Counted from the stretch's first letter, positions 8,703-19,008 are shown. The stretch is DNA of 32,953 nucleotides from Candidatus Goldiibacteriota bacterium (GCA_026414685.1 JAOAIN010000061.1:1-32953), one strand, 5' to 3'. Notes: a model not told the origin generated them from the letters alone. A program made the numbers and translations.

Positions 8703-9479
8703 ATGAAAAGCGTTTTAGCAGTTATTGAATACATTGTAAAACAGAATATAAGAAACAAAATGTTAAATGTGCTCACAATATTTTCTATTTTTATTATAGG
8801 TTTTTCACTTGCAATAAGTGAACTTGCCCAGGAATCTGAGATAAGAATGTTAAAGGATTTTGGCTTATTTTCTATATCGTTATTATCATTTATAACATTA
8901 TTATTGTCAGTTACAATACAGATGTTTGAAGAGACAGAACTAAAAACAATGCATATTATAATGGTGAAACCAATAAAAAGAAGTGAATATTTAATTGGTA
9001 AATATTTTGGAATAATAACAACTTTATTTATAAATATTTTATTTATGTTTATTGTATTGATGCTGGTTATCAATATAAGAGGAAGCGATCCCTGGGAGTT
9101 AAAATTATTATTATCAGTGTTTTTTATATTTATAAGTATATGTATAATTTCTTCTGTAGCAGTTTTATTTTCAGTTATTGCTACATCTGTCCCGGGTTGT
9201 GTTTTGTTTCTTTTTTTTACTTATGTTTTGGGTCATTTAACCATACATTTAAAAAAACTTGTTGCTCATTCAGAAAATACAGTTATTAAAATTATAGTGG
9301 ATATTATTTATTATGTTGTTCCAAATCTTGAATTATTTAACTTGAAAAATAAACTTGAAACGACATATGGTTTAATTGAACCTTCTTTTTTCTTGTTTAT
9401 TATAATTTATGCAATTTCTTATATATCTATAATTTTACTAATATCAATAAAATACTTTGATAAAAAAGAATTCTTTTAA
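8703..9479 (+). CDS. ABC-2 type transporter permease
   Basis: Six hydrophobic segments, MVKPIKRSEYLIGKYFG; directly downstream of ATPase gene. Confidence 0.8.
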   Translation: MKSVLAVIEYIVKQNIRNKMLNVLTIFSIFIIGFSLAISELAQESEIRMLKDFGLFSISLLSFITLLLSVTIQMFEETELKTMHIIMVKPIKRSEYLIGKYFGIITTLFINILFMFIVLMLVINIRGSDPWELKLLLSVFFIFISICIISSVAVLFSVIATSVPGCVLFLFFTYVLGHLTIHLKKLVAHSENTVIKIIVDIIYYVVPNLELFNLKNKLETTYGLIEPSFFLFIIIYAISYISIILLISIKYFDKKEFF

Positions 9480-9483
9480 AAAT

Positions 9484-10188
9484 ATGATAAAAAAAATTTT
9501 AAAATTTACATTTTTATTTTTTTTGATAATAGCTTGTTGTATTAGTAATTATATTGCTACCAAAGATTTATTCAAAAACCAACCTGAATGGTATTTTTTA
9601 AGAAAACATTCTTTTAAAAAATTCAATCATATTTTAAGTGCTGCAATGGGTTTCAGAGCAGTTATGGCTGATTTTGAATACATATATTTTCTGCAATATT
9701 ATGGAGATCCGGCTAATAAAAGAGAGAGATACATTAAATTATATTCAATTTTTGATTCCATAACAGATATTGATCCACATTTTATTTTTACTTATACATT
9801 TGGTAGTGCTATTTTGGCTTTTGATGTAAAAAGATATGATGAGGCCATTTCATTGATAAAAAAAGGATTGAAATATAATCCTACATTGTGGAGGTTGAGA
9901 TTATATCTTGGAGCCATTGTTTATAAAGAATTAGAAGATAAAGAAAAATATGTAAGTTATCTTGAAGAAGCACTCAAATACGATGATCATCCAGCAATGA
10001 TAGAAAGAATATTAGGACATATTTATGAACAATATAAAACTCCTGATGAGGTAGTTGCTTACTGGGTTAAAATTTATAAAATCACAAAAGATAAAGAAAC
10101 ACGGCAGCATGCCTACAAAAAAATAATTCATTATATTGAGAGTAAAAAAATAAAAAATCCTGAATCAATTTTAGAACAGATAAAATGA
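9484..10188 (+). CDS. TPR-like repeat protein with N-terminal membrane anchor/signal
   Basis: N-terminal hydrophobic segment; helical repeats ([50 protein letters not shown]); ATGA overlap with uvrA. Confidence 0.7.
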   Translation: MIKKILKFTFLFFLIIACCISNYIATKDLFKNQPEWYFLRKHSFKKFNHILSAAMGFRAVMADFEYIYFLQYYGDPANKRERYIKLYSIFDSITDIDPHFIFTYTFGSAILAFDVKRYDEAISLIKKGLKYNPTLWRLRLYLGAIVYKELEDKEKYVSYLEEALKYDDHPAMIERILGHIYEQYKTPDEVVAYWVKIYKITKDKETRQHAYKKIIHYIESKKIKNPESILEQIK

Positions 10189-13001
10189 CCAAATATATAG
10201 TAATAAACGGAGCACGTGAGCATAATCTAAAAAATATAAATTTAAAAATTCCACGTGATAAACTGGTTGTTATAACTGGTGTATCTGGTTCTGGAAAATC
10301 ATCACTTGCCTTTGACACCATATATGCAGAAGGTCAAAGAAGATATGTGGAGTCATTATCTGCTTATGCCAGGCAGTTCTTAGGACAGATGCAGAAACCA
10401 GATGTAGATTCAATAGAAGGTTTATCTCCTGCAATTGCAATAGAACAGCGTAGTGCTGGAGCAAATCCACGTTCAACTGTTGGAACAATAACAGAAATTT
10501 ATGATTATTTAAGATTATTATATGCAAGAATTGGTATTCCTCATTGTCCTAATTGTAAAATACCAATAAAGTCCCAGACAGTGCAGCAGATTGTGGATAG
10601 AATACTCAAAATACCTGAAAAAACAAAAATTATGATACTGGCACCTGTTGTAAGAGGTAGAAAAGGAGAATACAATAAATTATTTGAAAATATTAAAAAA
10701 GAAGGTTTTTTAAGAGTACGAGTAGATGGTGAAGTAAAATCTCTTGATGAAAAGATAATTCTTGATAAAAATAAAAAACATTCAATAGAAATAGTCATAG
10801 ATAGAATTGAAACTGGAAATATAAATAAAAAACGTATAACAGAATCTGTAGAACTTGCCTTAAAAATTGGAGAGGGAATAATAATAATAAATCAGATAAA
10901 AGATAATCAAGATATGCTTTTTTCAGATAAATTATCCTGCCCTAACTGTGATTTTTCAATGGCAAAACTGGAGCCACGGATATTTTCATTTAATAATCCT
11001 TATGGTGCATGTCCTGTATGTACTGGATTAGGAAGTCGTGTTGAAGTTGATCCCAAACTTGTTGTTGATGAGGAACTAAGCATTAATGAAGGTGCACTTA
11101 AACCATGGACAAATCAGGAAAGTTATTACTGGCATCTTGTAACGGGTCTTGCAAAGCATATGAATTTTTCTCTTGGAACTCCATTTAAAAAGTTACCAGC
11201 AAATGTTAAAAATGCACTTCTATATGGTCTAAGTGAGGATATCAAATTTCATTACAAGGGTTTTGCAAGCGAATGGAAGCATTACGGACAATTTGAAGGT
11301 TTAATTCCATTTCTTGAAAGAAGATATAAGGAAACAGAAACAGAAAGAATAAGAGAAGAGATATTTGAAAAATATATGGAAGAAAAAGAATGCAGTGCAT
11401 GCAATGGTAAAAGATTAAAGCCGGAATCTCTGTCTGTTTTAATTGAAAAGAAATCAATAATTGATATCACTGAAATGTCCATAGAGAATTGTTATGAATT
11501 TTTTAATAATTTAAAACTTTCTGAAAAAGAAGAAATAATAGCAAGACAGATTCTAAAAGAAATAAAAGGTAGATTACAATTTTTAATCAACGTTGGTCTA
11601 TCTTATCTTACATTGGATAGAAAAGCAGGGACATTATCGGGTGGTGAATTTCAAAGAATTCATCTTGCGACACAGATAGGAGTGGGGCTTGTAGGTGTTT
11701 TATATATTCTTGATGAGCCCTCCATTGGATTGCATCAGAGGGATAATCAAAAACTTTTAAATACTCTGAAAACATTAAGAGATTTAGGAAATACTGTTAT
11801 TGTTGTTGAACATGATGAAGAAACAATATTGAATGCTGATTATATAGTTGATATGGGACCTGGACCAGGTGTTCATGGCGGAGAAGTTGTTGTTGCTGGT
11901 GATATCAATCAACTTATTAAATCAAAAAATTCAATAACTGCAAAATATCTTTTAAATAAAGAGAAAATTAAAATAAAAACTAAAAGAAGACAATTCAGCG
12001 GTGTCTTGGAAATAACAGGAGTAAATAAAAATAATTTAAAAAATTTAAATGTAAAGTTTCCACTCGGTGCTTTTATATGCATCACAGGAGTATCCGGCTC
12101 CGGTAAATCATCACTAATTGCTGAAACATTATATCCTGCATTAACTTACGAAGTTTACAGGGGTATTCATAAACCATCAGGTTATAAGGAACTTAAAAAC
12201 TGGAATTTAATTGATAAAGTTATTGAAATAGATCAATCACCCATAGGTTGAACTCCAAGATCCAATCCAGCAACTTATACGGGTGTTTTTACTGAAATCA
12301 GAGAACTTTTTGCAAATACAAAGGAAGCACGTCTGCGTGGTTATGGCCCAGGTAGGTTTTCTTTTAATGTGCGTGGTGGTAGATGTGAAGCGTGTGCTGG
12401 TGATGGAATTATTAAAATTGAGATGCATTTTTTACCAGATGTCTATGTGCCTTGCGAGGAATGTAAGGGTAAGAGATATAACAGAGAAACACTTGAAATT
12501 TTATACAAAGATAAAAATATCGCAGAAGTTCTTGAAATGCGTGTGGAAGAGGCCCTGAAATTTTTTGAAAATATACCAGGTATAAAAAGAATTCTCGAAA
12601 CCCTTGATGAAGTCGGACTTGGATATATTCAGCTTGGTCAATCAGCCACAACATTATCGGGCGGTGAAGCGCAGAGAGTAAAACTAGCAACTGAATTATC
12701 CAGAAAATCAACTGGAAAAACATTATATATGCTTGATGAGCCAACAACAGGACTTCATTTTGCAGATATTGAAAAACTTTTAAATGTTTTAAACAAACTT
12801 GTTGATATGGGAAATACAGTGATAGTTGTTGAACATAATCTTGATATAATTAAAAATGCTGACTGGATAATTGATTTAGGACCAGAAGGTGGAGATAAAG
12901 GTGGTTTTATTGTTGCCGAAGGCACTCCTGAGGATATTATGAAAAATAAAAATTCATACACGGGACAGTATTTAAGTAAATATTTAAAAAGAAACCTTTG
13001 A
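10185..13001 (+). pseudogene. uvrA: UvrA excinuclease ABC subunit A, interrupted by one in-frame TGA at 12249-12251
   Basis: 10185..12251 (GVSGSGKSS twice, zinc-binding CxxC pairs, LSGGE) ends IDQSPIG*; same frame continues [21 protein letters not shown]...[15 protein letters not shown]...[16 protein letters not shown] to 13001. Confidence 0.92.
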
Positions 13002-13165
13002 TAAAATTTTTGTAAAAAATGTTAAAAAGTATTGATAAATTATAGAGCTTATAATATTTTACTCTTTTTATAAATTTAATTTTTCATTTATAATAAATAA
13101 TTAATATGATTAAAAATTACAACACAATCCCATTCTTTAATGCACTTTTGGAAAAAAATATACAT

Positions 13166-13193
13166 TTGACATTGAATAAATTTATTATATAAT
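13166..13193 (+). promoter_or_regulatory. Candidate sigma70 promoter: TTGACA (13166-13171), 16 bp, TATAAT (13188-13193)
   Basis: Exact -35 and -10 boxes, 30 bp upstream of ATG 13223. Confidence 0.6.
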
Positions 13194-13222
13194 TATATAA
13201 AATTAATTAATAAGGAACAAAT

Positions 13223-13840
13223 ATGAAGAAATTATTAATGATTATTTTTTTCTTATCAATAATTATAAATTCTAATTGTTTTACAATACAGAATTCCACT
13301 GGAAGATTTGATGTCGGGATTGGCTATGGTTTAACTTCTATTTACCTAAATATGAATTCTTTTGAATTACACGCATTATATAATACAAATGAAGTATTTT
13401 ACATAGGTGCGAGATTTTTATATTTTAACTCATACAGTTATGAATCTATAATCCCCACAACAGGCTATAATACATCCTTCAATGACATTTCTTTATTATT
13501 TGGAATGCAATTTGGTAATTTCAATGAAAGATTTCAATTTGTTTTAAATTTACTTGCAGGATTTGCTTTTGCAGAAAGACAATATGGTGATATATCTACA
13601 TTTGACCCTGTAATATTAAAAAATACATTAAATAATGAAAATCTTACATTTTTTTCACCTTCTTTTGAATTTGGATTAAATTGTTATTTAACTCAAAATT
13701 TTATAATAAATTCAACTTTATCAGTAAAACTTGTCAGAATTAAAGATATGGACTGGGAACATAGACCTTGGCTTATCCAGTTAGGCGAAGAGGATGCATT
13801 TTTATTATACATTCCTGTTCGTCTTGCCTGGAGATTTTAG
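13223..13840 (+). CDS. Outer-membrane beta-barrel-like protein
   Basis: Signal peptide, amphipathic strands, terminal RLAWRF. Confidence 0.65.
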   Translation: MKKLLMIIFFLSIIINSNCFTIQNSTGRFDVGIGYGLTSIYLNMNSFELHALYNTNEVFYIGARFLYFNSYSYESIIPTTGYNTSFNDISLLFGMQFGNFNERFQFVLNLLAGFAFAERQYGDISTFDPVILKNTLNNENLTFFSPSFEFGLNCYLTQNFIINSTLSVKLVRIKDMDWEHRPWLIQLGEEDAFLLYIPVRLAWRF

Positions 13841-13843
13841 TAT

Positions 13844-15367
13844 ATGAGAGTAATTATTTTTTTAATAATAGCATTATACATAGTGCCATATTTTAATTAT
13901 GCAGCTATTGTAAATCCAGATTCAAATACTATTGTAGTGCAATCAATTGAAAATAAAAACATAAATGAAATTAACAAATTAAAAAAAGAATTATATCAAA
14001 AAGCATTAACCTCATATAAACAAGGACTTGCTTATGAAAAAGAAGGGAATTATAAAAAAGCATTTCTTGAATATCAAAAGGTTTTACAAACAAAAATAAA
14101 ATATCCGCAAATTTATAAAAGGATAGGAATGTGTTATTATTATTTTGGAAATTATGAATATGCAATTAAATATTTTCAGGAATATCTAAAATATTTTCCA
14201 AATGATAATAACATAAAAAATTATATACCAAAATTACAACAGCAATTAAAATTTAAAGAAATAAAATATCTTGAATCAACTGCTCCTACCGCTGAATTTA
14301 AATCACCATTATCAGCAGTTTTATTTTCTCATATTGATTTGCTGCCGCCTGCAATATGTTATCAGGGTTATGGTAATTTTTACAGTAGAAACAGGGGACA
14401 GAGTTGGCTCCCTGTTTCATCTTCTATGTCCTTACTTGGCACTTTTGCTTTTGCAGGTGGAGTTGCACTTCAATTGAATTCTAAAAATTTAGATCCTTTA
14501 TTTTATTCTTTATATAGTTTTGGAGCTTATCTTATTTCTTCGGCTTTTATATTTGACCTTTTTTCCAGTCCATTCATTGCAACTGAATCAACCGAAAATT
14601 TCATTTATCATGCAAAAACAAATAATGTAAAATTACAAGAGCAAAAGGTTGATTATAAAGATCCAGCATTAACTGGACTAATATCAATAATTGGTGGTTC
14701 AATTATTCCTGGAGCGGGCCATTTTTTTGCAGGCGACAATGACACTGCAATAAAATTATTAGTCATCACCCCATTGATTGCTGGAACCACTTGCGGAGTA
14801 GGCCTTGTATTAAAAAATAATGAAGACCCTGATACTGCAAAAATTGGTGAATATGTTTTATGGGGTGGACTTGGAGTATATAGTATAATGCGTTTAATTG
14901 ATTTTTATGGTTCATTATTACATTGCGACAAAATATCAGAAGAATATTATAAACAACTTGTAAATCCAAATAGTAAATTTGTATTAAAAGAAAAAAAACA
15001 AGAAAAGGAACCCTGGATCGCATTTTTAATTTCATTATTACCCATCCCTGGTTCTGGCAATTTTTATGCTGAAAATTACTGGACAGCAGGAACTCTGGCA
15101 GGTACAGGTTTAGCAAGTGCAATAACTTATTTTTCCATTACAGAATCTAATGATACAACAAAAATTTTAAAATATACATTTCTTGGAATTACTTGTTTAA
15201 CAAAACTATATGATATTTTATCTGCCCCTGGCTATGCTACAATTTTCAATGCAGTATATACCGACAAATTAGAGAAAGAAAAGTCATTAAAAAAATCTGA
15301 TAATATTTTTATATATCCAACTTTATTTTCAAATAATTTGGGAATTTCAATTTCTTACAAATTTTAA
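13844..15367 (+). CDS. TPR protein with a threefold membrane-associated repeat
   Basis: Signal peptide, TPRs (ALTSYKQGLAYEKEGNYKKAFLEYQKVL; YYYFGNYEYAIKYFQEYLKYFP), then three about 100-aa units centred on PxxGxGxFY-like motifs. Confidence 0.7.
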   Translation: MRVIIFLIIALYIVPYFNYAAIVNPDSNTIVVQSIENKNINEINKLKKELYQKALTSYKQGLAYEKEGNYKKAFLEYQKVLQTKIKYPQIYKRIGMCYYYFGNYEYAIKYFQEYLKYFPNDNNIKNYIPKLQQQLKFKEIKYLESTAPTAEFKSPLSAVLFSHIDLLPPAICYQGYGNFYSRNRGQSWLPVSSSMSLLGTFAFAGGVALQLNSKNLDPLFYSLYSFGAYLISSAFIFDLFSSPFIATESTENFIYHAKTNNVKLQEQKVDYKDPALTGLISIIGGSIIPGAGHFFAGDNDTAIKLLVITPLIAGTTCGVGLVLKNNEDPDTAKIGEYVLWGGLGVYSIMRLIDFYGSLLHCDKISEEYYKQLVNPNSKFVLKEKKQEKEPWIAFLISLLPIPGSGNFYAENYWTAGTLAGTGLASAITYFSITESNDTTKILKYTFLGITCLTKLYDILSAPGYATIFNAVYTDKLEKEKSLKKSDNIFIYPTLFSNNLGISISYKF

Positions 15368-15419
15368 TTTTTCACTTTTTTCAAAAAAATATATTTTTTA
15401 ATTTTTATTATATTTATTA

Positions 15420-15443
15420 ACGAAAATATAATAAAATTTTCGT
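15420..15443. repeat. Inverted repeat ACGAAAAT (15420-15427) / ATTTTCGT (15436-15443)
   Basis: 8-bp perfect arms, 8-nt loop, 17 bp upstream of a consensus -35. Confidence 0.6.
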
Positions 15444-15460
15444 AAAAAAATACAATAAAA

Positions 15461-15489
15461 TTGACAAATTTATAAAAAATTGATATAAT
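15461..15489 (+). promoter_or_regulatory. Perfect-consensus sigma70 promoter: TTGACA (15461-15466), 17 bp, TATAAT (15484-15489)
   Basis: Exact hexamers and optimal spacing upstream of NHL gene. Confidence 0.72.
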
Positions 15490-15545
15490 TTATATATGGG
15501 AGTAGAAGTTAATTGAAAATTCATAGAGAAAAGGAGGTGAGGAAG

Positions 15546-17426
15546 ATGAAAATAATTATGTTGATTTATTTATTATTTTTCCTTTTTATGGACTCATATG
15601 CTAACTATAATCAAGCCATTTATATAATGGATACAGGAAATAATAGGATTCAAAAATATTCTTTAAATAGTGAATTTATATTATTATGGGGACAATATGG
15701 CAAAGAACCAGGAATGTTTATATCACCATCATCAGTGGCAATATCAAGAGACGGTAATTATATTTATGTTGTTGATACAGCAAATAACAGAATACAAAAA
15801 TTCACATCATCTGGCGAGTTTCTAACATTATGGGGTGGCCCAAATTATGGCACAGTAAATGGTATGTTTGCCAGTCCATCATGTATTGCAGTTAATTTTG
15901 AAAATGGTCAGGATTTTATTTATGTTGCAGATACAGGAAATAACAGAATACAGAAGTTTGACAGTTATGGTAACTGGATAAGTAATATAACCGGATTTAA
16001 TAATCCTCAGGGAATAACAGCAGATTATAATTTTAATTATTTATATGTTGCTGATACAGGAAATAATAAAATTAAAAAATATGATATAAGGGGGAATTTA
16101 ATTCAGGAGTGGGGCGGCTATGGAATAACACCAGGTAAATTCAGGTATCCAAGAGATCTTGCTGTTGATAAAAACAATAAAATATATGTAGCTGATGGAT
16201 TGAATTACAGAATACAGAAATTCACTTCTGAGGGAGTGTTTGAATTACTATGGGGAAGTAAAGGAAGTAATAATGGTCAGTTTTTGGATCATTTTGGTGT
16301 TGCCGTGGATAATGATAATAATGTTTATGTTGCGGATGCAGGAAATAATAGGATTCAAAAATTCACTGAAAATGGGCAATGGATAAGCAGTATTGGAAAC
16401 ATCAATCAGGGTTTTAATCCAGGAGAATTTTATTATCCACAGGGAATAGAAGTTTATATAGAGAGACCTTTGATTTATCCTACGGAAATTATTAACACTC
16501 CTACACAAGAAGAAATTACTCCGACTTTGACTTTCACTTGGACAACTAATCCAACAGAAACATTTACAAGCACTGTTATTCCTACAAGGGAAGAACTAAT
16601 AAAAGAAAATCTAGAGGAAAGTGAAAATACTCCAACATTTACACCTACAGATATTATGCTGGAGATAGAAACCCCTGTTGCAATAGAAACAGAAATAACA
16701 CCTTTTATAACTCCAACATCAACAGATAAACAATGCGAACTGTATTATTCCATTGAATACAATAAAAAGAAATATTTTCATGGTAAATTCATAAAATACA
16801 AAAACTTTATGAAAAAATATAATAAGAATATATGGAATGAAAAAATATCAATATATGAAAATGAATGTGGGGGTTATATTTATGAATTTGAAATGTATAA
16901 CCTAAAAATTTATGTATATGATATTTCAGGATGTTATCTTGATGAAATTGAAGAATTGATAGCAATGAAAAATAAGTTCAGAAAAGGACATTTTTATAGC
17001 TGGTTTATAAAAAAATGTATGAAAAAAAGTTATTATGGAATTGATAAGATTGATGAGATGACTATAATCAGTGTTGTAAAAAATATTTTAAAAGATGCAA
17101 GTGTTGATTACATAAGCAAAACTACTGATACTTTTGAAGAACTTGATGAAACCAATACATTTAATTATCCCAATCCATTCAAAGACAGGACAACTATAAG
17201 ATTTTCTCTTGATAAACCCCAAAATGTAAAAATAATTATTTCAGATATTAATGGAAAAATTATATGGCAAAAATATCTTATGTCATATGAAACACGACAA
17301 GGTGTTAATTATCTTGAATGGACTGGTGTTAATGATTATAGAATGAGAATATCAAATGGAACGTATATTTACAGAATAATTACAGATGAAAAAATAGTAG
17401 TTAAAAAATTTGTTATACTCAAATAG
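15546..17426 (+). CDS. Secreted NHL-repeat (6-bladed) protein with T/P-rich linker, uncharacterised domain, and YPNPF C-terminal (FlgD-Ig / T9SS-CTD-like) domain
   Basis: Six [IL]Y(V/I)xDxxNxxIxKx repeats; TPTLTFTWTTNPTETFTSTVIPT; NYPNPFKDRTTIRFSLDKPQNVKIIISDINGKII...GTYIYRIITDEKIVVKKFVILK; SD aaggaggtg before 15546. Confidence 0.88.
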   Translation: MKIIMLIYLLFFLFMDSYANYNQAIYIMDTGNNRIQKYSLNSEFILLWGQYGKEPGMFISPSSVAISRDGNYIYVVDTANNRIQKFTSSGEFLTLWGGPNYGTVNGMFASPSCIAVNFENGQDFIYVADTGNNRIQKFDSYGNWISNITGFNNPQGITADYNFNYLYVADTGNNKIKKYDIRGNLIQEWGGYGITPGKFRYPRDLAVDKNNKIYVADGLNYRIQKFTSEGVFELLWGSKGSNNGQFLDHFGVAVDNDNNVYVADAGNNRIQKFTENGQWISSIGNINQGFNPGEFYYPQGIEVYIERPLIYPTEIINTPTQEEITPTLTFTWTTNPTETFTSTVIPTREELIKENLEESENTPTFTPTDIMLEIETPVAIETEITPFITPTSTDKQCELYYSIEYNKKKYFHGKFIKYKNFMKKYNKNIWNEKISIYENECGGYIYEFEMYNLKIYVYDISGCYLDEIEELIAMKNKFRKGHFYSWFIKKCMKKSYYGIDKIDEMTIISVVKNILKDASVDYISKTTDTFEELDETNTFNYPNPFKDRTTIRFSLDKPQNVKIIISDINGKIIWQKYLMSYETRQGVNYLEWTGVNDYRMRISNGTYIYRIITDEKIVVKKFVILK

Positions 17427-17443
17427 GAAACGAGGTGATATTT

Positions 17444-17821
17444 ATGAAAGTATCACTCGCAGAAAGGAGAAAAGCACCAAGAATTCCAGTTGATTTTGGA
17501 ATAAAATACCGTATTTTAAGGGGAAAAAATATACAAAAACTTGAAGAACAGAGTTATAGGATTGGAATTGCGAAAAATATGTCGCAATATGGGATATGTA
17601 TGTCTGCTCCTGATCCATTGGAAGAAGGTGATATAATACATATTAATTTTATTATAAAAGATAGAGAAATAGATGCATTTTGTTCAGTTATATGGTCTGA
17701 AAAAGAACCTATTGGAAATATGTATGAAGTTGGTTTTGAATTTGATTTTCTTGGACATTATGATTCTTTGTATTTAATCCAATATATGGCTGAGATGTTT
17801 GCAAAATACGGTATGATATAA
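17444..17821 (+). CDS. PilZ domain protein
   Basis: RRKAPRIPVDFGIKYRI and KNMSQYGICM (RxxxR and [D/N]xSxxG c-di-GMP signature). Confidence 0.85.
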   Translation: MKVSLAERRKAPRIPVDFGIKYRILRGKNIQKLEEQSYRIGIAKNMSQYGICMSAPDPLEEGDIIHINFIIKDREIDAFCSVIWSEKEPIGNMYEVGFEFDFLGHYDSLYLIQYMAEMFAKYGMI

Positions 17822-17983
17822 TAAATAAAAACAATAAAAAATAAAAAATTTTAACACAAAGATATATAAAGAATAAGTTCAATGTTAAGTAATTTAATAA
17901 AAAATTATTAAGAATTCTGGATTTAAATGATAAAAAAGAGTTTGAATATATATATTTGGTAGTGACATTAAATATTAAACTTT

Positions 17984-18007
17984 AAACTCTGACTTTTAGA
18001 CGAGTTT
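17984..18007. repeat. Inverted repeat AAACTC (17984-17989) / GAGTTT (18002-18007)
   Basis: Just upstream of the candidate promoter for sppA. Confidence 0.45.
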
Positions 18008-18012
18008 TAACC

Positions 18013-18041
18013 TTGACTTAACCTTATAAAATTATTAAAAT
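18013..18041 (+). promoter_or_regulatory. Candidate promoter: TTGACT (18013-18018), 17 bp, TAAAAT (18036-18041)
   Basis: 5/6 and 5/6 matches upstream of sppA-like gene. Confidence 0.5.
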
Positions 18042-18081
18042 ATCTTATGTTTCATTAATTTTAAATTAAAAAGGTTAATAT

Positions 18082-19008
18082 ATGAATAAAAAGACTATTT
18101 TTTTTATTATTATTATTTTGTTTGCTATATTTATATCATATAAACTAATTCCTTTTCAATCAGGAAAAGATATTTCAAGTCTAAATATAGGTAAAAAGCA
18201 AATTGCCCTCATAAATATTGAAGGCGAAATTTCAAATGATTTACATATAATGGAACTTTTGAATCTTTATTCAAATATGAAATCTGTTAAGGCGATCATT
18301 TTACGTATTAACAGCCCTGGGGGGAGTGTTGGTTCTTCTCAGGAAATTTACAGACAGATTAAAAAGGTAAAAGAAAAGGGAAAGATTGTTATATCATCAT
18401 TGAGTGATGTTGGTGCATCAGGGGCTTATTATATCGCAATGGCCGCTGATAAAATATATTCTAATCCTGGAACTATAACCGGCTCAATAGGCGTTGTTAT
18501 AAATTATATAAATGCAGAAAAATTACTTGGAAAGATTGGAGTGGATTTTGTTACTGTAAAATCCGGTAAATATAAAGATGCTGGTTCATTTTCAAGACAA
18601 ACATCAGAAGAAGAGAAACGTTTATTTCAAAAGCTAATAAATGATGTTCATGAACAGTTTGTAAATGATATTGCAGAATCAAGGTTTGAACAGATTGCAG
18701 CAGCTGCAAAGATACAGGAGAAAGAAGAAAAGAAAAGAAAAGAACTTATCAAAAAATATATTATGAACAATATTGCAGACGGCAGAATAATTACAGGTAT
18801 TGAAGCAAAAAAACTTGGTTTAGTTGATGAAATAGGAAATATAGATGATGCAATAGAAGCAACTGCTGCAATGATTGGTATATCCGGTAGACCACTGGTA
18901 ATATCAGAAAAAAAGAAATCAGGTTTAGCATCATGGCTTAATTCAAAATTTGAAAATTTTACTTTTAAAAACGATTATAATATATTAAAATATTTAATGA
19001 TTAATTAA
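18082..19008 (+). CDS. sppA: Signal peptide peptidase SppA (S49 family)
   Basis: INSPGGSVGSSQEIYRQI, SDVGASGAYYIAMAADKIYSNPGTITGSIGVV, VKSGKYKDAGSFSR. Confidence 0.92.
   Translation: MNKKTIFFIIIILFAIFISYKLIPFQSGKDISSLNIGKKQIALINIEGEISNDLHIMELLNLYSNMKSVKAIILRINSPGGSVGSSQEIYRQIKKVKEKGKIVISSLSDVGASGAYYIAMAADKIYSNPGTITGSIGVVINYINAEKLLGKIGVDFVTVKSGKYKDAGSFSRQTSEEEKRLFQKLINDVHEQFVNDIAESRFEQIAAAAKIQEKEEKKRKELIKKYIMNNIADGRIITGIEAKKLGLVDEIGNIDDAIEATAAMIGISGRPLVISEKKKSGLASWLNSKFENFTFKNDYNILKYLMIN

Noticed and set aside
8699-9073. Antisense 124-aa ORF opposite the ABC permease
   Set aside because: Low-complexity I/N-rich antisense translation of a hydrophobic gene; no supporting signal.
12249-12251. 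Genome-wide TGA reassignment (or selenocysteine) as the cause of the uvrA stop
   Set aside because: Several other genes terminate normally at TGA and Trp is TGG; the expected residue is Arg, not Sec/Trp/Gly; no obvious strong stem follows the TGA.
12283-12558. ORF 12283..12558 (91 aa) as a separate gene
   Set aside because: Out-of-frame with the clear UvrA C-terminal coding frame that covers it.
13002-13222. 221-bp gap after uvrA as an RNA gene or small ORF locus
   Set aside because: Only a short A/T-rich ORF (about 24 codons from 13107) and no GC-rich structured element; promoter at 13166 is the only supportable feature.
17822-18012. Gap after the PilZ gene as an ncRNA
   Set aside because: Mostly A/T-rich without stable stems apart from the short inverted repeat already listed.
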